Positions 24,742 through 34,280 of a stretch of DNA of 59,418 bases are shown here, in pieces; position 1 is the stretch's first letter, and each line of letters begins with the position of its first letter. The translations under genes were made by a program, and so were the position numbers. Where the stretch lies: NCBI GenBank assembly GCA_030151565.1, contig JASLDM010000043.1, positions 1 through 59,418 on the forward strand, read 5' to 3'. The notes under the pieces were generated by a model. That model worked only from the letters and a program-made list of their open reading frames with translations, had not been told where the DNA came from and searched no databases. The DNA comes from Flavobacterium sp. (GTDB lineage: Bacteria; Bacteroidota; Bacteroidia; Flavobacteriales; Flavobacteriaceae).

Positions 24742-26634
24742 CTATAAATTTAAGTTCTTAACTTGTTCCAATTTATCTTTCCAAATTTTAGCCTCATCCT
24801 CTTGTTTAGCAATGCTTTTCATTACTTCTTTGACAAAAGGATTGTCCGAGGTGGCATTTGTAATAAATTGAATGTTGTTCTCAAGCTGTAAAATATTAGA
24901 ATTAATCTCTTCAATTTTTCGTTGGATAAAATTAATCTCATATTGAAGCTTCTTTTGATCGTTCTGGCCTACTAAATCATCCAATCTATTATTGAATTTC
25001 ACAGATTCTGTTTCGCGCTTACTCAAACTTAATTTGTCAAATAAAACATCTAAGATTTTGTTGAATTTAGTTTCAATAAAACGCTTATTATGACTTACTT
25101 TACCAAGCGATTTCCAGTTTTGAATATGATTTTTTATTTCATCTAAATCAGTTTTGTGATCACCAGATAATTGGAACCCTTTTAATAAATCTAAATATTC
25201 TTTTTTCTTTGCATAAGCAAGAGACTCTACATCGTTTTCTTGATTTCTGAATTTATGCAATTGATCGAAATAATGATTGCAAGCTTCTTTAAACTCTTTC
25301 CAAAGTTTATCTGAATATTTTTTAGGGACATGACCAATAGACTTCCAATCCTCTTGGATTTGCTTCATTATTGGAGTCACTTTATTAAAGTCTTCGTTGT
25401 CTTTTAATGAATTTGCTTTTTCAATTAACGCAATTTTTTTTGTGTAATTTTCTTGTTGTTCGCGTTTTAATTCTTTGTAAAAGTTGTTCTTATTTTGGTT
25501 GAAATTTCGAGTCGCTAATTTAAATAATTGCCAAACTTCTTCATTGTTCTCTACCGGTACTTTTCCTATAGAGAAAAATCGATTACGCAATGCATCAACT
25601 TTTTTAATTTGATTTTGCCAAGCGTTATGATTGTTGATTTTTTCTTTAGAGATAGAGTCTATTTCTGAAATAATGACTACTTTGAGATTAAGATTATCTA
25701 CTTCAACTTTTCTTAGACTCTCAAAAAGCTGCTCTCTTTTGTCATGTAGCTGTTTGGTAATGTCGCTAAATTTGGTCCAAATTTCCTCTCTTATTTCTCT
25801 GTCTACAGGACCAATTTCTTCTCTCCAAATACGGTGTAATGTTTGAAGCTCTCGGAATGACTTAATAATATCATCTTCCTGTAATAACTCTTCAGCGCGC
25901 GTTATAATTTTTTGTTTTTGCTCTAAATTGTATTTAAAGTCTAAATCACGAGATTCGCGGTCCAAGTGTAATTGATCGTAAAAACGTTCGATATGGAAAT
26001 GGAAATTATTCCAAACGTGATTGTACTTATCTTTGGGAATTGGACCTACATTTTTCCATTCTTCTCTTAATTCTGTAAGACTTTTAAGAGCGTCTCCCAT
26101 GTTTTCTGCATCATCTACTAACTTTCTTAAATTTTCGATGATGTTTAGGCGCTTTTCTAAATTTACATTCAAATTTTCTTGAAGCTCTTTGTAATAAGCG
26201 TTCTTTTTATTTCTAAACTCGTTGAAGTATGTTTCGAATGTGTTTTTTAAAGGAAAAATATAATTGAAGTCTGATTCAGCTGCTTCAGGATTTTCCTCTA
26301 AGAAAGCTTCTTTCTTTTCTTCAATATAGTCGTTGTACTTTGTAAAGAATTCTTTTTTTATTTCTTCTGCGTATTCTTTGATCGCTGTAACTTTGTAATT
26401 TGAAAATAGATTTTTTAATTCTTCTGTCAAATCTTCCATTGAAAGCTTTTCATAGTCTTTTTGAGGAATATTGTTATTTTCAGATAAGGAATTATCTTCA
26501 CTATCAGCCGCATTAGAAGCAGCAATAGAGTGCAGAGCTTTATCTTTTTCGTTTGATACAGAAGTGTCTAAAACTGTATCTATTTTTTTTCCGTCTACAG
26601 TTTCATTCTGTAGGTTATCATTCTTTTCTAACAT
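24742..26634 (-). CDS. DUF349 domain protein
   Basis: A 630-residue, highly charged, almost entirely helical protein. It has about five DUF349 repeats, each with a W..I/VGPI/V...W..F pattern, for example LREEWKNVGPIPKDKYNHVW, LHRIWREEIGPVDREIREEI and IQEDWKSIGHVPKKYSDKLW. The first 65 or so residues are acidic, polar and probably disordered. DUF349 proteins are common in Bacteroidota and Actinobacteria, and no function is established. The ATG at 26634 is preferred over a TTG at 26658. It is cytoplasmic, with no signal peptide. Confidence 0.88.
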   Translation of the reverse strand: MLEKNDNLQNETVDGKKIDTVLDTSVSNEKDKALHSIAASNAADSEDNSLSENNNIPQKDYEKLSMEDLTEELKNLFSNYKVTAIKEYAEEIKKEFFTKYNDYIEEKKEAFLEENPEAAESDFNYIFPLKNTFETYFNEFRNKKNAYYKELQENLNVNLEKRLNIIENLRKLVDDAENMGDALKSLTELREEWKNVGPIPKDKYNHVWNNFHFHIERFYDQLHLDRESRDLDFKYNLEQKQKIITRAEELLQEDDIIKSFRELQTLHRIWREEIGPVDREIREEIWTKFSDITKQLHDKREQLFESLRKVEVDNLNLKVVIISEIDSISKEKINNHNAWQNQIKKVDALRNRFFSIGKVPVENNEEVWQLFKLATRNFNQNKNNFYKELKREQQENYTKKIALIEKANSLKDNEDFNKVTPIMKQIQEDWKSIGHVPKKYSDKLWKEFKEACNHYFDQLHKFRNQENDVESLAYAKKKEYLDLLKGFQLSGDHKTDLDEIKNHIQNWKSLGKVSHNKRFIETKFNKILDVLFDKLSLSKRETESVKFNNRLDDLVGQNDQKKLQYEINFIQRKIEEINSNILQLENNIQFITNATSDNPFVKEVMKSIAKQEDEAKIWKDKLEQVKNLNL

Positions 26635-26734
26635 CTTTAAACGCTTAGTATTTAACAATCTTTTTCGAAAGGTACAAAACCTCTAACAAATTTAAAAATA
26701 TTTTAAGAAAAACAGACTATCTCAGTCACTTAAT

Positions 26735-27508
26735 TTAATCTTCCGAAAATTTAGCTATTAATCCGTTTTTATTCCATATTTCCCATGCTTTTTCGGCTTG
26801 AAGTTTTAGCATTAAAGCTCCATTTTGAATCTTAGCCCCATTTTCAGACGCAAGTTTTAAGAACTGAGTGGTTTCAGGATTGTAAGTTAGATCAAAAGCA
26901 ATATGCTGTTTTGAGAAATAGGTGTACGGCAGTGTAGGTGCTTCATTTATATTTGGGAAAGTACCAAGAGGAGTTGTGTTTATTATTACTTGATACGATT
27001 GCATTATATCTTTATCAATTTCCTCATATTGCAACGTATTCTCTTGAGCTGTTCTTGAAACAAATTTATATTCTATCTTTAGCTTTCTTAATGCAAATTC
27101 AATGGCTTTACTAGATCCACCTGTTCCTAAAATAAGTGCTTTTTTATGAGTGGAGTTAAGCATAGGTTTGATGGCTTGGTAAAAGCCAAACCAATCAGTA
27201 TTATAGCCTTTAAGATGACCTTTTTTTGATATTCGAATTGTATTTACTGCACCTATTTTTCTTGCTTTTTTAGAAAGGCTATCCAAGTATGGTATGATAG
27301 TTTCTTTGTAAGGAATTGTTACATTTGCTCCTTTTAATTCTGGATTTTCGTGTAAAATATTTGAAAATTCAGCAATATTTTGAATGTCAAAATTTACATA
27401 TTGACTTTTGATATCATTATTTTTTTTAAATTTATTTGAAAAATAAGCTGCTGAAAAGGAGTAAGAAATATTTCTTCCGATTAATCCATACAGGTTTCTT
27501 TCTTTCAT
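26735..27508 (-). CDS. aroE: shikimate dehydrogenase
   Basis: It reduces 3-dehydroshikimate to shikimate with NADPH in the aromatic amino-acid pathway. The 257-residue protein has LYGLIGRNISYSFSAAYFSN (shikimate-binding Ser-x-Ser), GANVTIPYKETI (catalytic Lys), the nucleotide-binding ALILGTGGSSKAIEFALRKL and the late GALMLKLQAEKAWEIW. The ATG at 27508 (MKERNLYGL) lies one base after the DUF368 stop, so the two genes are coupled. The longer start at 27532 would lie inside DUF368 and has no family support. Confidence 0.95.
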   Translation of the reverse strand: MKERNLYGLIGRNISYSFSAAYFSNKFKKNNDIKSQYVNFDIQNIAEFSNILHENPELKGANVTIPYKETIIPYLDSLSKKARKIGAVNTIRISKKGHLKGYNTDWFGFYQAIKPMLNSTHKKALILGTGGSSKAIEFALRKLKIEYKFVSRTAQENTLQYEEIDKDIMQSYQVIINTTPLGTFPNINEAPTLPYTYFSKQHIAFDLTYNPETTQFLKLASENGAKIQNGALMLKLQAEKAWEIWNKNGLIAKFSED

Positions 27509-27509
27509 T

Positions 27510-28475
27510 TTAGTCGATATTTTTAGGGGCAAATCGCTCCAGAATTAATATTAATGCAAAGCCAGTAATACATAGGAAGATGACAAAAGCGTATTGAGGA
27601 TCACCTTCAAAAGTCATTGGGCTTACGTTTTTTTCTACTAGAGGGATAATTGTTCCATGTGAGTCAGTGGTGGTTTGGATAACATGTTTCCAAGGCCACA
27701 GTTTATTTAAAGAACCAATCATAAATCCTACGAGTACTGAAAATGTAATGTTTTTATGGTTGGCAAACATCCAGGTTAGTATTTTTGAAAATACTTTTAA
27801 ACCAAGAATTGCACCGATACCGAATGTCATTAACTTAAGGAAAATAGGAGGTAGTACTTCTGAGTTCCAATTCAGGATGTTTTCTCTAAGGTCATTTATC
27901 AAACCTATTACAGTTTTGTATGACCCCAATAATAGTAGTATAAAGGCGCCAGAAACACCTGGAAGGATCATTGCAATAATAGCTATGAATCCTGATAGAA
28001 AAAGGTAGTAATAGGAATCAACTGCTGTTGTAGGTTGGGCAATTGTAATTAAAAATGCTAATATAGCTCCGGCAATCAATCCTAGTATGTTTTTAATGTC
28101 CCATTTTTTTACTTCTTTCCACATTAAAAATATACTTGCTAATACTAGTCCGAAGAAAAAAGCCCAAACTAATAATGGTTTTTCATGAAGTAGGTGAGTG
28201 ATAACTTTAGCAAAACTTAATATACTTATGGCTACCCCTGTTAATAGTGCCAGTAAAAAATTACCATTTAGTTGTTTCCAAGCTGTCTTAATACCTTCTT
28301 TTTTCCAGGTTTTTAAAATATCTAGATTTATTCCGTTTATAGTATTGATGAGTTCTTCATAAATACCTGAAATAAATGCAATTGTTCCACCTGATACACC
28401 AGGAACTACATCGGCTGCTCCAATAGCAATACCTTTAAGTGTAATAATTAGATAGTCTGGAATGAGTTTTCTCAT
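27510..28475 (-). CDS. DUF368 family membrane protein
   Basis: A 321-residue polytopic membrane protein with the twin motif of the family: GAADVVPGVSGGTIAFISG near the N terminus and IAMILPGVSGAFILLLLG near the middle. These show an internal duplication with inverted topology, as in transporters. About eight to ten membrane helices are visible. The DUF368 family was recently linked to undecaprenyl-phosphate recycling in other bacteria (PopT), so a polyprenyl-phosphate translocase role is plausible but inferred. It is coupled to aroE downstream. Confidence 0.88.
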   Translation of the reverse strand: MRKLIPDYLIITLKGIAIGAADVVPGVSGGTIAFISGIYEELINTINGINLDILKTWKKEGIKTAWKQLNGNFLLALLTGVAISILSFAKVITHLLHEKPLLVWAFFFGLVLASIFLMWKEVKKWDIKNILGLIAGAILAFLITIAQPTTAVDSYYYLFLSGFIAIIAMILPGVSGAFILLLLGSYKTVIGLINDLRENILNWNSEVLPPIFLKLMTFGIGAILGLKVFSKILTWMFANHKNITFSVLVGFMIGSLNKLWPWKHVIQTTTDSHGTIIPLVEKNVSPMTFEGDPQYAFVIFLCITGFALILILERFAPKNID

Positions 28476-28489
28476 AGTAGGGATAAACT

Positions 28490-28515
28490 AAAAGCTATTC
28501 TATAGAATAGCTTTT
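28490..28515 (-). terminator. hairpin between the DUF368 and TPR genes
   Basis: AAAAGCTATTC pairs with GAATAGCTTTT around TATA. It sits over the end of the TPR gene and just before DUF368. There is only a short T tail, so it could be an attenuating or leaky terminator. Confidence 0.55.
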
Positions 28516-29917
28516 AAATATTGTTATTGTTGTGTTTTTGTATGATATTTTGAACCATTGGATTTTCCCAAATAATAGGGAAATATGTCTCTAAAATTGT
28601 TCGCTGTTCGTAGCTTTTATTTAATGCAATAGTTAAGTGATAGGTACCTTTATCAAACTCGTGCATTGTGAAGTACAATGCAGCTAAACGAAAAGAGATT
28701 ACGGCCTCATCTGGGTGAAATTCAGAAATCTGTAATAGTTTTTGAATTGCATTTTGATATTGTCCTAATACATAAAGCGTGTCTGCCCATCCAACCCAAT
28801 TTTCTACAGTGAAATTTCCGAGTTCGGTAGCATTTTTATATCCTTTTTCGGCTTCATCAAAGTTTAATAAACTTTTATTTAATATTGCATATCTTATCCA
28901 ATATTTCTCATTTTGTTCTTCAATATTGATAGCTTTTTGTAAGTAGAACAATGCCTTTTCGAATTTTTCTTTCTTGATATATATGTCCGTTAATGCGATC
29001 CATCCTTTGTCTAAAAGAGGATCTTCGTGAACGGTTTGCTTATAATAATCAATCGCTAAAGGGAAATTGTTAAGTTGTTCGTAGCAGTTTCCAATTCTAA
29101 GTAAAACGTATGAAGAAGGTGCATCTAGTTCAATAGTTATTAAATAATTTTTGATGGCTTCTTCATGTTTGTCTAACTTTTCTAAAGCTTTTCCCTTTTC
29201 AAGATAAGCTCCAAGAAATTGTTCGTCAATTAGCGTAGCATAATCAAATGCCCAAACAGCTTTTTCGTAATCTTTTATTGCGTAATACTGACGTCCAAGT
29301 TGATGCCAAGCAATTTCACTGTAAGGTGATTTGTCAATAAATGTTTCGAGAAAAGAGATTGCTTGCTTGTTTTGATTTAAAAAATCAAAACAATAAATTA
29401 CGTTATAAAGTGCAGATTGATCCTCTTCATCGTGTTCCAAACATTCGATAAAACTTTCTTTAGCAAGCTCGATATTGTCCACAAACAAATATTCCATTCC
29501 TAATAAGGAATAAACATCGGAAAGATCATCAGTTAGGTTTAATGCTGTTTTTAGTTGTTCAACAGCAGCTTCGTGTTGCCCTTTTTTTGAGTAAATATTT
29601 GCTCGTTGAATATAAATTTCTTCGTTTTGAGGTTCTAAAATTTCGAGTTCATTTAATAAACGATCTGCAAGTTCTAGTTTATCTTGAAAAATGTACATTT
29701 CAACTTGTACTAATTTTAAGCCAGTAGATAGAGGATGCTGTTCTAATCCTAATTTAAGGGCTTTTTTTGCCAAGTTAATTTTTCCTGAATCTAAATAGTG
29801 TAGGATTATGTTTTCAAATTCTTCTGAATCAAAGAATAAAACTTTATTCGTCTTCAGCATTGATTCAAATCGGGAAAGTGATAAGTTATATTCTTCTTCT
29901 TCGTTATTCAAATACAT
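28514..29917 (-). CDS. tetratricopeptide repeat protein
   Basis: A 467-residue soluble protein built of about ten TPR units. Examples are IYIQRANIYSKKGQHEAAVE, AYLEKGKALEKLDKHEEAIK, VLLRIGNCYEQLNNFPLAID and GWIALTDIYIKKEKFEKALF. There is no signal peptide and no enzymatic domain. TPR proteins act as scaffolds, and the partner cannot be told from the sequence. It probably heads a transcript that may run on into DUF368-aroE, with the hairpin at 28490 between them. Confidence 0.9.
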   Translation of the reverse strand: MYLNNEEEEYNLSLSRFESMLKTNKVLFFDSEEFENIILHYLDSGKINLAKKALKLGLEQHPLSTGLKLVQVEMYIFQDKLELADRLLNELEILEPQNEEIYIQRANIYSKKGQHEAAVEQLKTALNLTDDLSDVYSLLGMEYLFVDNIELAKESFIECLEHDEEDQSALYNVIYCFDFLNQNKQAISFLETFIDKSPYSEIAWHQLGRQYYAIKDYEKAVWAFDYATLIDEQFLGAYLEKGKALEKLDKHEEAIKNYLITIELDAPSSYVLLRIGNCYEQLNNFPLAIDYYKQTVHEDPLLDKGWIALTDIYIKKEKFEKALFYLQKAINIEEQNEKYWIRYAILNKSLLNFDEAEKGYKNATELGNFTVENWVGWADTLYVLGQYQNAIQKLLQISEFHPDEAVISFRLAALYFTMHEFDKGTYHLTIALNKSYEQRTILETYFPIIWENPMVQNIIQKHNNNNI

Positions 29918-30009
29918 GTTTTTTTAAATAGTGATGTTTCTTAAATATTTCTTAAATATCTAATTAATTCTCTTTAAAGTTAAATAAAATAAATAAACTT
30001 TAAAAGTAT

Positions 30010-31206
30010 TTAGAGTTGAAGTTCTTTTTGTACTTCATTCAAGGCTTCAATAATCATTTGACAGCCTTCTTTTATTTCTTCTTCACTGATTGTGAGTGGA
30101 GGAGTAATTCGAATTGCTTTTCCTTCAAAAAGAAGCCAAAAAAGGATGACGCCTTTTTCTTGACATTTCATAATAACACTGTTTGTTATTTCTGCACTTA
30201 ATGTCATTGGTGCAAGCATTAATCCTTTTCCTCTAATTTCTGTAATTAATGGATGTACAAGTAATTTTCTAAAAAGTTTTTCTTTTTCAAGAGTTTGAGG
30301 CATTAAATCAGACTCTACTAATTCTTGTAATGTTGCTAAACTAGCAGCAGCAATTACTGGATGTCCTCCAAAGGTGGTAATATGTCCAAATCTAGGATTG
30401 TCGTATAGTAAATCCATATGTTTTTCATTGGCTGTAAAAGCTCCTACGGGCATTCCGCCCCCCATTCCTTTACCCATAACTATTACATCAGGAACAATGT
30501 CGTAGTTTTGAAAACCAAATAACTTACCTGTTCTTCCAAAACCAGGTTGAATCTCATCTAAAATTAACAAAGCTCCAACTTCATCACATCGTTTTCTTAC
30601 TTTTTTTAGATAATCATTTTCAGGTTGTACAAATCCAGCACCTCCTTGGATAGTTTCTAAAACAACACCTGCTGTACGCTTTGTTATTTTTTTTAAGTCT
30701 TCTTCGGAATTAAAAGTAATGAAATCCACATCTGGTATAAGTGGGCGAAACGCACGTTTACGCTCTTCAAATCCCATAATGCTCATTGATCCCATTGTGT
30801 TTCCGTGATAGGCATTGTGACAAGAAATTAGTTGACTTCTACCTGTAACACGTTTCGCTAATTTTAAAGCACCTTCGATAGCTTCAGTACCTGAATTTAC
30901 TAAGTATGTTTTGTTTAATTGAGCAGGAATGTGTTCCGATAATAATTTACAAAATGCAACGGCTGGATCTTGGATATATTCACCATAAACCATGACGTGT
31001 GCATATTTATCTAATTGATCTTTAATTGCTTGAGTTATTCTGGGGTGTTGGTGACCTAGTGTGCATGCAGAAACTCCAGCTACAAAATCTAAATGTTTAT
31101 TATTATTAGTATCGTAAATATAACTTCCCTTTGCAGACTTAACTTGCATTCCAATAGGATTAGGAGAAGTCTGTGCTTGATATTTAAAAAAATCGTCTCT
31201 TAACAT
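30010..31206 (-). CDS. class III pyridoxal-phosphate aminotransferase
   Basis: A 398-residue fold-type I aminotransferase related to ornithine/acetylornithine and 4-aminobutyrate transaminases. Features are FVAGVSACTLGHQHPRI, LVNSGTEAIEGALKLAKRVT (phosphate site), LILDEIQPGFGRTGKLFGF (cofactor Asp) and DVIVMGKGMGGGMPVGAF (Schiff-base lysine). The substrate is not certain; no arginine genes are near. It starts two bases after the OstA-like stop codon and is surely co-transcribed with it. Confidence 0.88.
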   Translation of the reverse strand: MLRDDFFKYQAQTSPNPIGMQVKSAKGSYIYDTNNNKHLDFVAGVSACTLGHQHPRITQAIKDQLDKYAHVMVYGEYIQDPAVAFCKLLSEHIPAQLNKTYLVNSGTEAIEGALKLAKRVTGRSQLISCHNAYHGNTMGSMSIMGFEERKRAFRPLIPDVDFITFNSEEDLKKITKRTAGVVLETIQGGAGFVQPENDYLKKVRKRCDEVGALLILDEIQPGFGRTGKLFGFQNYDIVPDVIVMGKGMGGGMPVGAFTANEKHMDLLYDNPRFGHITTFGGHPVIAAASLATLQELVESDLMPQTLEKEKLFRKLLVHPLITEIRGKGLMLAPMTLSAEITNSVIMKCQEKGVILFWLLFEGKAIRITPPLTISEEEIKEGCQMIIEALNEVQKELQL

Positions 31207-31208
31207 GG

Positions 31209-32879
31209 TTATTTAACTTCTTTTAAAGGTGTTTTTTTTACCTCTTTTTTTATGAAGGCGTTTTTACCTGGTTTATTATGCAGTGTTTCCTCTTGGATTT
31301 CAATGGGCTTTTCTGCTTCTCTTTGTTGCTTTTTGCTGTTTTTTAGCGCCTCTCGTTCTAATTCTAATTCTGAATCTGGAAAAATCGCTTCCAAAGTAAG
31401 GATTCGTTCCTCTCCACGCCAATTAAAATCTTTCAATTTTTGAGCATTTTCAGGAAGTTCTCCTTCAGGATAAATTTCGCTTTTTGGGGCAATCATAAGG
31501 GTTGCAGTTTCAATTTTGTTGTTTTCTAACTGCAAATTTATTTGGCTACAGATTCCTTTATTGATTCCGATAAATTCATTTAAATCATTGTACATATAGT
31601 AGATGATTTCAGAGTTTTTAATTAAATCAATTTCGTAGAGTTTGTTATCTTTAAATTTGCCATACATATTGGCTCCTTTTACTTGATTGTATCCTGTGCT
31701 TAATGTATCAACTTGTATTACAAATGCATTGTTTAGTACTTTTAACGAATCTAGTTGTTCTGTGATCGGATCATTAATTAGGTGAATTACTTCGCCTGTT
31801 AGTTGACTATCTCCATTCCATAAAACTGGTCTACCAATTAACTGTGTCAAACCTTCTTTTTGCGACCAATGTATCGAATCGCTTTTTCCGCTCATTTCAG
31901 TCTTAAAAATACGTGCATTATCATAAGCACGAATGACTCTTTGATCAGTTTTTCCTGTCACTAATATTCTTTTGGCATGTAAATGAACTGAATCATTCTC
32001 TTCGGTTAAAGCACTGATTAATGCTTTTTTAGTAACAAACATCGAATCGCGTTCTTTGTATACCTCTGCGTAATGTCCTTTTACAATAGTTTTGTTAATA
32101 GTGTCAATTACTTTTACATTGTTGGTTGCAGACGAAAAATCGCGATGTTTGTCATAGTACATTGAATCTCCTTGAATTCTTCTGTCGTCATACAGGATAT
32201 GGGAGTTTTTTACCATTTTTCCGATATCTTGTTTTACATCATAAAAACCATTTTCCGTATAGATATAGTTGTTCTCATTAGTAATTGTAGACGGACCGAA
32301 AACATAGGAGTGTTGTGGCACTTCATAGAAGTCTAAATGATTTGATTTAACTACTGTTCCTTGGTCTGTAGTGATAGTTACTGCATTAAGGAACTGGAAT
32401 TTTTTTTCGTTTAAATTATATTTTCCCGCTTGACTTGTAAGTATATTTCCCTCGTTGGTTATTTTTCCGAATGAATTGTAATAGATTAAATTTTCATTTC
32501 GATCAAAGTGAAGGGTGTCTGTTTCAAGTTTAGAATCTGGCGAAGTTAAAACAACGTTTCCTGTAGCATATGCAAAACCATTTACACCATTGTATTCTGC
32601 GTATCGACTCTTTAAGTGAATAGTGTCGCCCTGATTCATGGCCACATCCCCAAAAAGTTTGATATAGTTTTCTTTTTCAAAAAAATATGCTTTATTACAA
32701 TTGATCAATACTCCATCATGTTCTGCTGAAATATTTCCTCTAAGCATAATTGCATCAGGAATTTCTGCTTCGTTAATGTCGCTATAATCCGAGTGGTGAA
32801 TGATTATTTTTTTTTTGTTTTGAGCGAAAACGGAAACAGAGAATAGTAGAAGTATATATAAGGGAAGATATGTTCTCAA
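31209..32879 (-). CDS. OstA-like protein (LptA/LptD N-terminal fold)
   Basis: A 556-residue exported protein with signal peptide YLPLYILLLFSVSVFAQ followed by a long series of beta-strand repeats. Among them are IMLRGNISAEHDGVLINCNK and GFAYATGNVVLTSPDSKLET, typical of the OstA/LptA beta-jellyroll that lines up lipopolysaccharide between the membranes. It continues with the same repeats to about residue 480 and ends in a charged tail. LPS transport is the likely pathway. The only usable start is TTG at 32879: upstream in frame are ATA, AAT and GGA and then a TGA stop. AGGA lies about 13 bases upstream. Confidence 0.82.
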   Translation of the reverse strand: MRTYLPLYILLLFSVSVFAQNKKKIIIHHSDYSDINEAEIPDAIMLRGNISAEHDGVLINCNKAYFFEKENYIKLFGDVAMNQGDTIHLKSRYAEYNGVNGFAYATGNVVLTSPDSKLETDTLHFDRNENLIYYNSFGKITNEGNILTSQAGKYNLNEKKFQFLNAVTITTDQGTVVKSNHLDFYEVPQHSYVFGPSTITNENNYIYTENGFYDVKQDIGKMVKNSHILYDDRRIQGDSMYYDKHRDFSSATNNVKVIDTINKTIVKGHYAEVYKERDSMFVTKKALISALTEENDSVHLHAKRILVTGKTDQRVIRAYDNARIFKTEMSGKSDSIHWSQKEGLTQLIGRPVLWNGDSQLTGEVIHLINDPITEQLDSLKVLNNAFVIQVDTLSTGYNQVKGANMYGKFKDNKLYEIDLIKNSEIIYYMYNDLNEFIGINKGICSQINLQLENNKIETATLMIAPKSEIYPEGELPENAQKLKDFNWRGEERILTLEAIFPDSELELEREALKNSKKQQREAEKPIEIQEETLHNKPGKNAFIKKEVKKTPLKEVK

Positions 32880-32951
32880 GTCTATAAAATTTCCTCAAAT
32901 TTAATTAAAAAAACGGAATTAATTTTTTATTAAGAATAAATTATAAGATAA

Positions 32952-32980
32952 AAAAAAACACTTCAGTTAAGAAGTGTTTT
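32952..32980 (-). terminator. terminator of purA
   Basis: AAAACACTTC pairs with GAAGTGTTTT around AGTTAA, with a T run on the minus strand. It separates purA from the OstA-like operon. Confidence 0.82.
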
Positions 32981-32986
32981 TAGGTG

Positions 32987-34258
32987 TTATTTGATGATTG
33001 TTTGTTTACGATCTGGACCTACAGAAACGATTCTAATAGGAACCTCTAGGTTTGTTTCGATAAACTCAATATATTCTTTTAATTCAATAGGAAGTTCTTC
33101 ATATGTTGTCATTCCAGTTAAATCAGCTTTCCAACCTTTTTTCTCTACGTAAAGAGGGGTTACATTTTCTGGTTCAATGTTGTAAGGTAAATGATCAATT
33201 TTTTCACCTTTGTATTCGTAAGCTGTACATACTTTTAAGGTTTCAAAACCAGAAAGGACATCGCCTTTCATCATATAAAGTTCAGTAACTCCATTTACTT
33301 CTACAGCATATTTTAAAGCTACTAAATCCAACCAACCACATCTTCTAGCACGACCTGTAACAGAACCGAATTCATTACCTACTTTAGCCATTGTCATTCC
33401 AATTTCATCTGTTAATTCAGTTGGGAATGGACCGCTTCCAACACGTGTTGTGTAAGCTTTAAAAATTCCAAATACATTTTTTACTTTGTTTGGAGGTACT
33501 CCTAAACCAGTGCACGCACCTGCAGCAGTTGTGTTTGAAGAAGTAACAAAAGGATAAGTTCCAAAATCAATATCTAATAATGATCCTTGAGCTCCTTCTG
33601 CTAAAATAGATTTACCTGCTTTTAAAGCTGTGTGAATATAATCTTCGCTATCAATGAAAGTAAGTTTTTTTAGTTCTTCAACAGCTGTAAAGAATTCATC
33701 CTCTAATTCTTTTAAGTTGTATTGTAAATCAACATCATGGAAAGCAATCATCGCTTCGTGCTTATCGGCTAGGTTGCGGTAGCGCTCTTTGAAATCAACT
33801 AATTCTATATCACCAACACGAATTCCATTTCTACCGGTCTTATCCATATAAGTTGGTCCGATACCTTTAAGTGTTGAACCAATTTTAGCTTTCCCTTTTG
33901 CAGCTTCAGAAGCAGCATCTAGTAAGCGGTGTGTAGGCAAGATTAAATGTGCTTTTCTTGAAATCAAAAGACGTGAATAGATATCGATATTGAATTTCTC
34001 TAAGCCTTCAATCTCTTTAATGAAAACAACAGGGTCGATAACCACACCGTTTCCGATAATATTGATAGAATCTTTGTGAAAAATTCCAGAAGGAATCGTG
34101 CGTAAAACGTGTTTAATTCCGTCAAATTCTAAAGTGTGCCCAGCATTCGGACCACCTTGGAAGCGTGCAATAATGTCGTATTTTGAAGTAAGGACATCAA
34201 CGATTTTACCTTTTCCTTCATCTCCCCATTGCAAGCCAAGTAGTAAATCTACTGTCAT
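32987..34258 (-). CDS. purA: adenylosuccinate synthetase
   Basis: It joins IMP and aspartate using GTP, the first committed step to AMP. The 423-residue protein has GLQWGDEGKGKIVDVL (P-loop and catalytic Asp), FQGGPNAGHTLEF, GSTLKGIGPTYMDKTGRNGI and RVGSGPFPTEL, all family signatures. Length matches the usual 420-430. fur follows upstream in the same direction, 22 bases away, so fur-purA are probably one transcript. Confidence 0.97.
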   Translation of the reverse strand: MTVDLLLGLQWGDEGKGKIVDVLTSKYDIIARFQGGPNAGHTLEFDGIKHVLRTIPSGIFHKDSINIIGNGVVIDPVVFIKEIEGLEKFNIDIYSRLLISRKAHLILPTHRLLDAASEAAKGKAKIGSTLKGIGPTYMDKTGRNGIRVGDIELVDFKERYRNLADKHEAMIAFHDVDLQYNLKELEDEFFTAVEELKKLTFIDSEDYIHTALKAGKSILAEGAQGSLLDIDFGTYPFVTSSNTTAAGACTGLGVPPNKVKNVFGIFKAYTTRVGSGPFPTELTDEIGMTMAKVGNEFGSVTGRARRCGWLDLVALKYAVEVNGVTELYMMKGDVLSGFETLKVCTAYEYKGEKIDHLPYNIEPENVTPLYVEKKGWKADLTGMTTYEELPIELKEYIEFIETNLEVPIRIVSVGPDRKQTIIK

Positions 34259-34280
34259 TATAATTGTGTTGTTTTAATTA

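Noticed and set aside
28490..28515. riboswitch or attenuator between the TPR and DUF368 genes
   Set aside because: A single simple hairpin with no conserved aptamer elements; listed only as a weak terminator.
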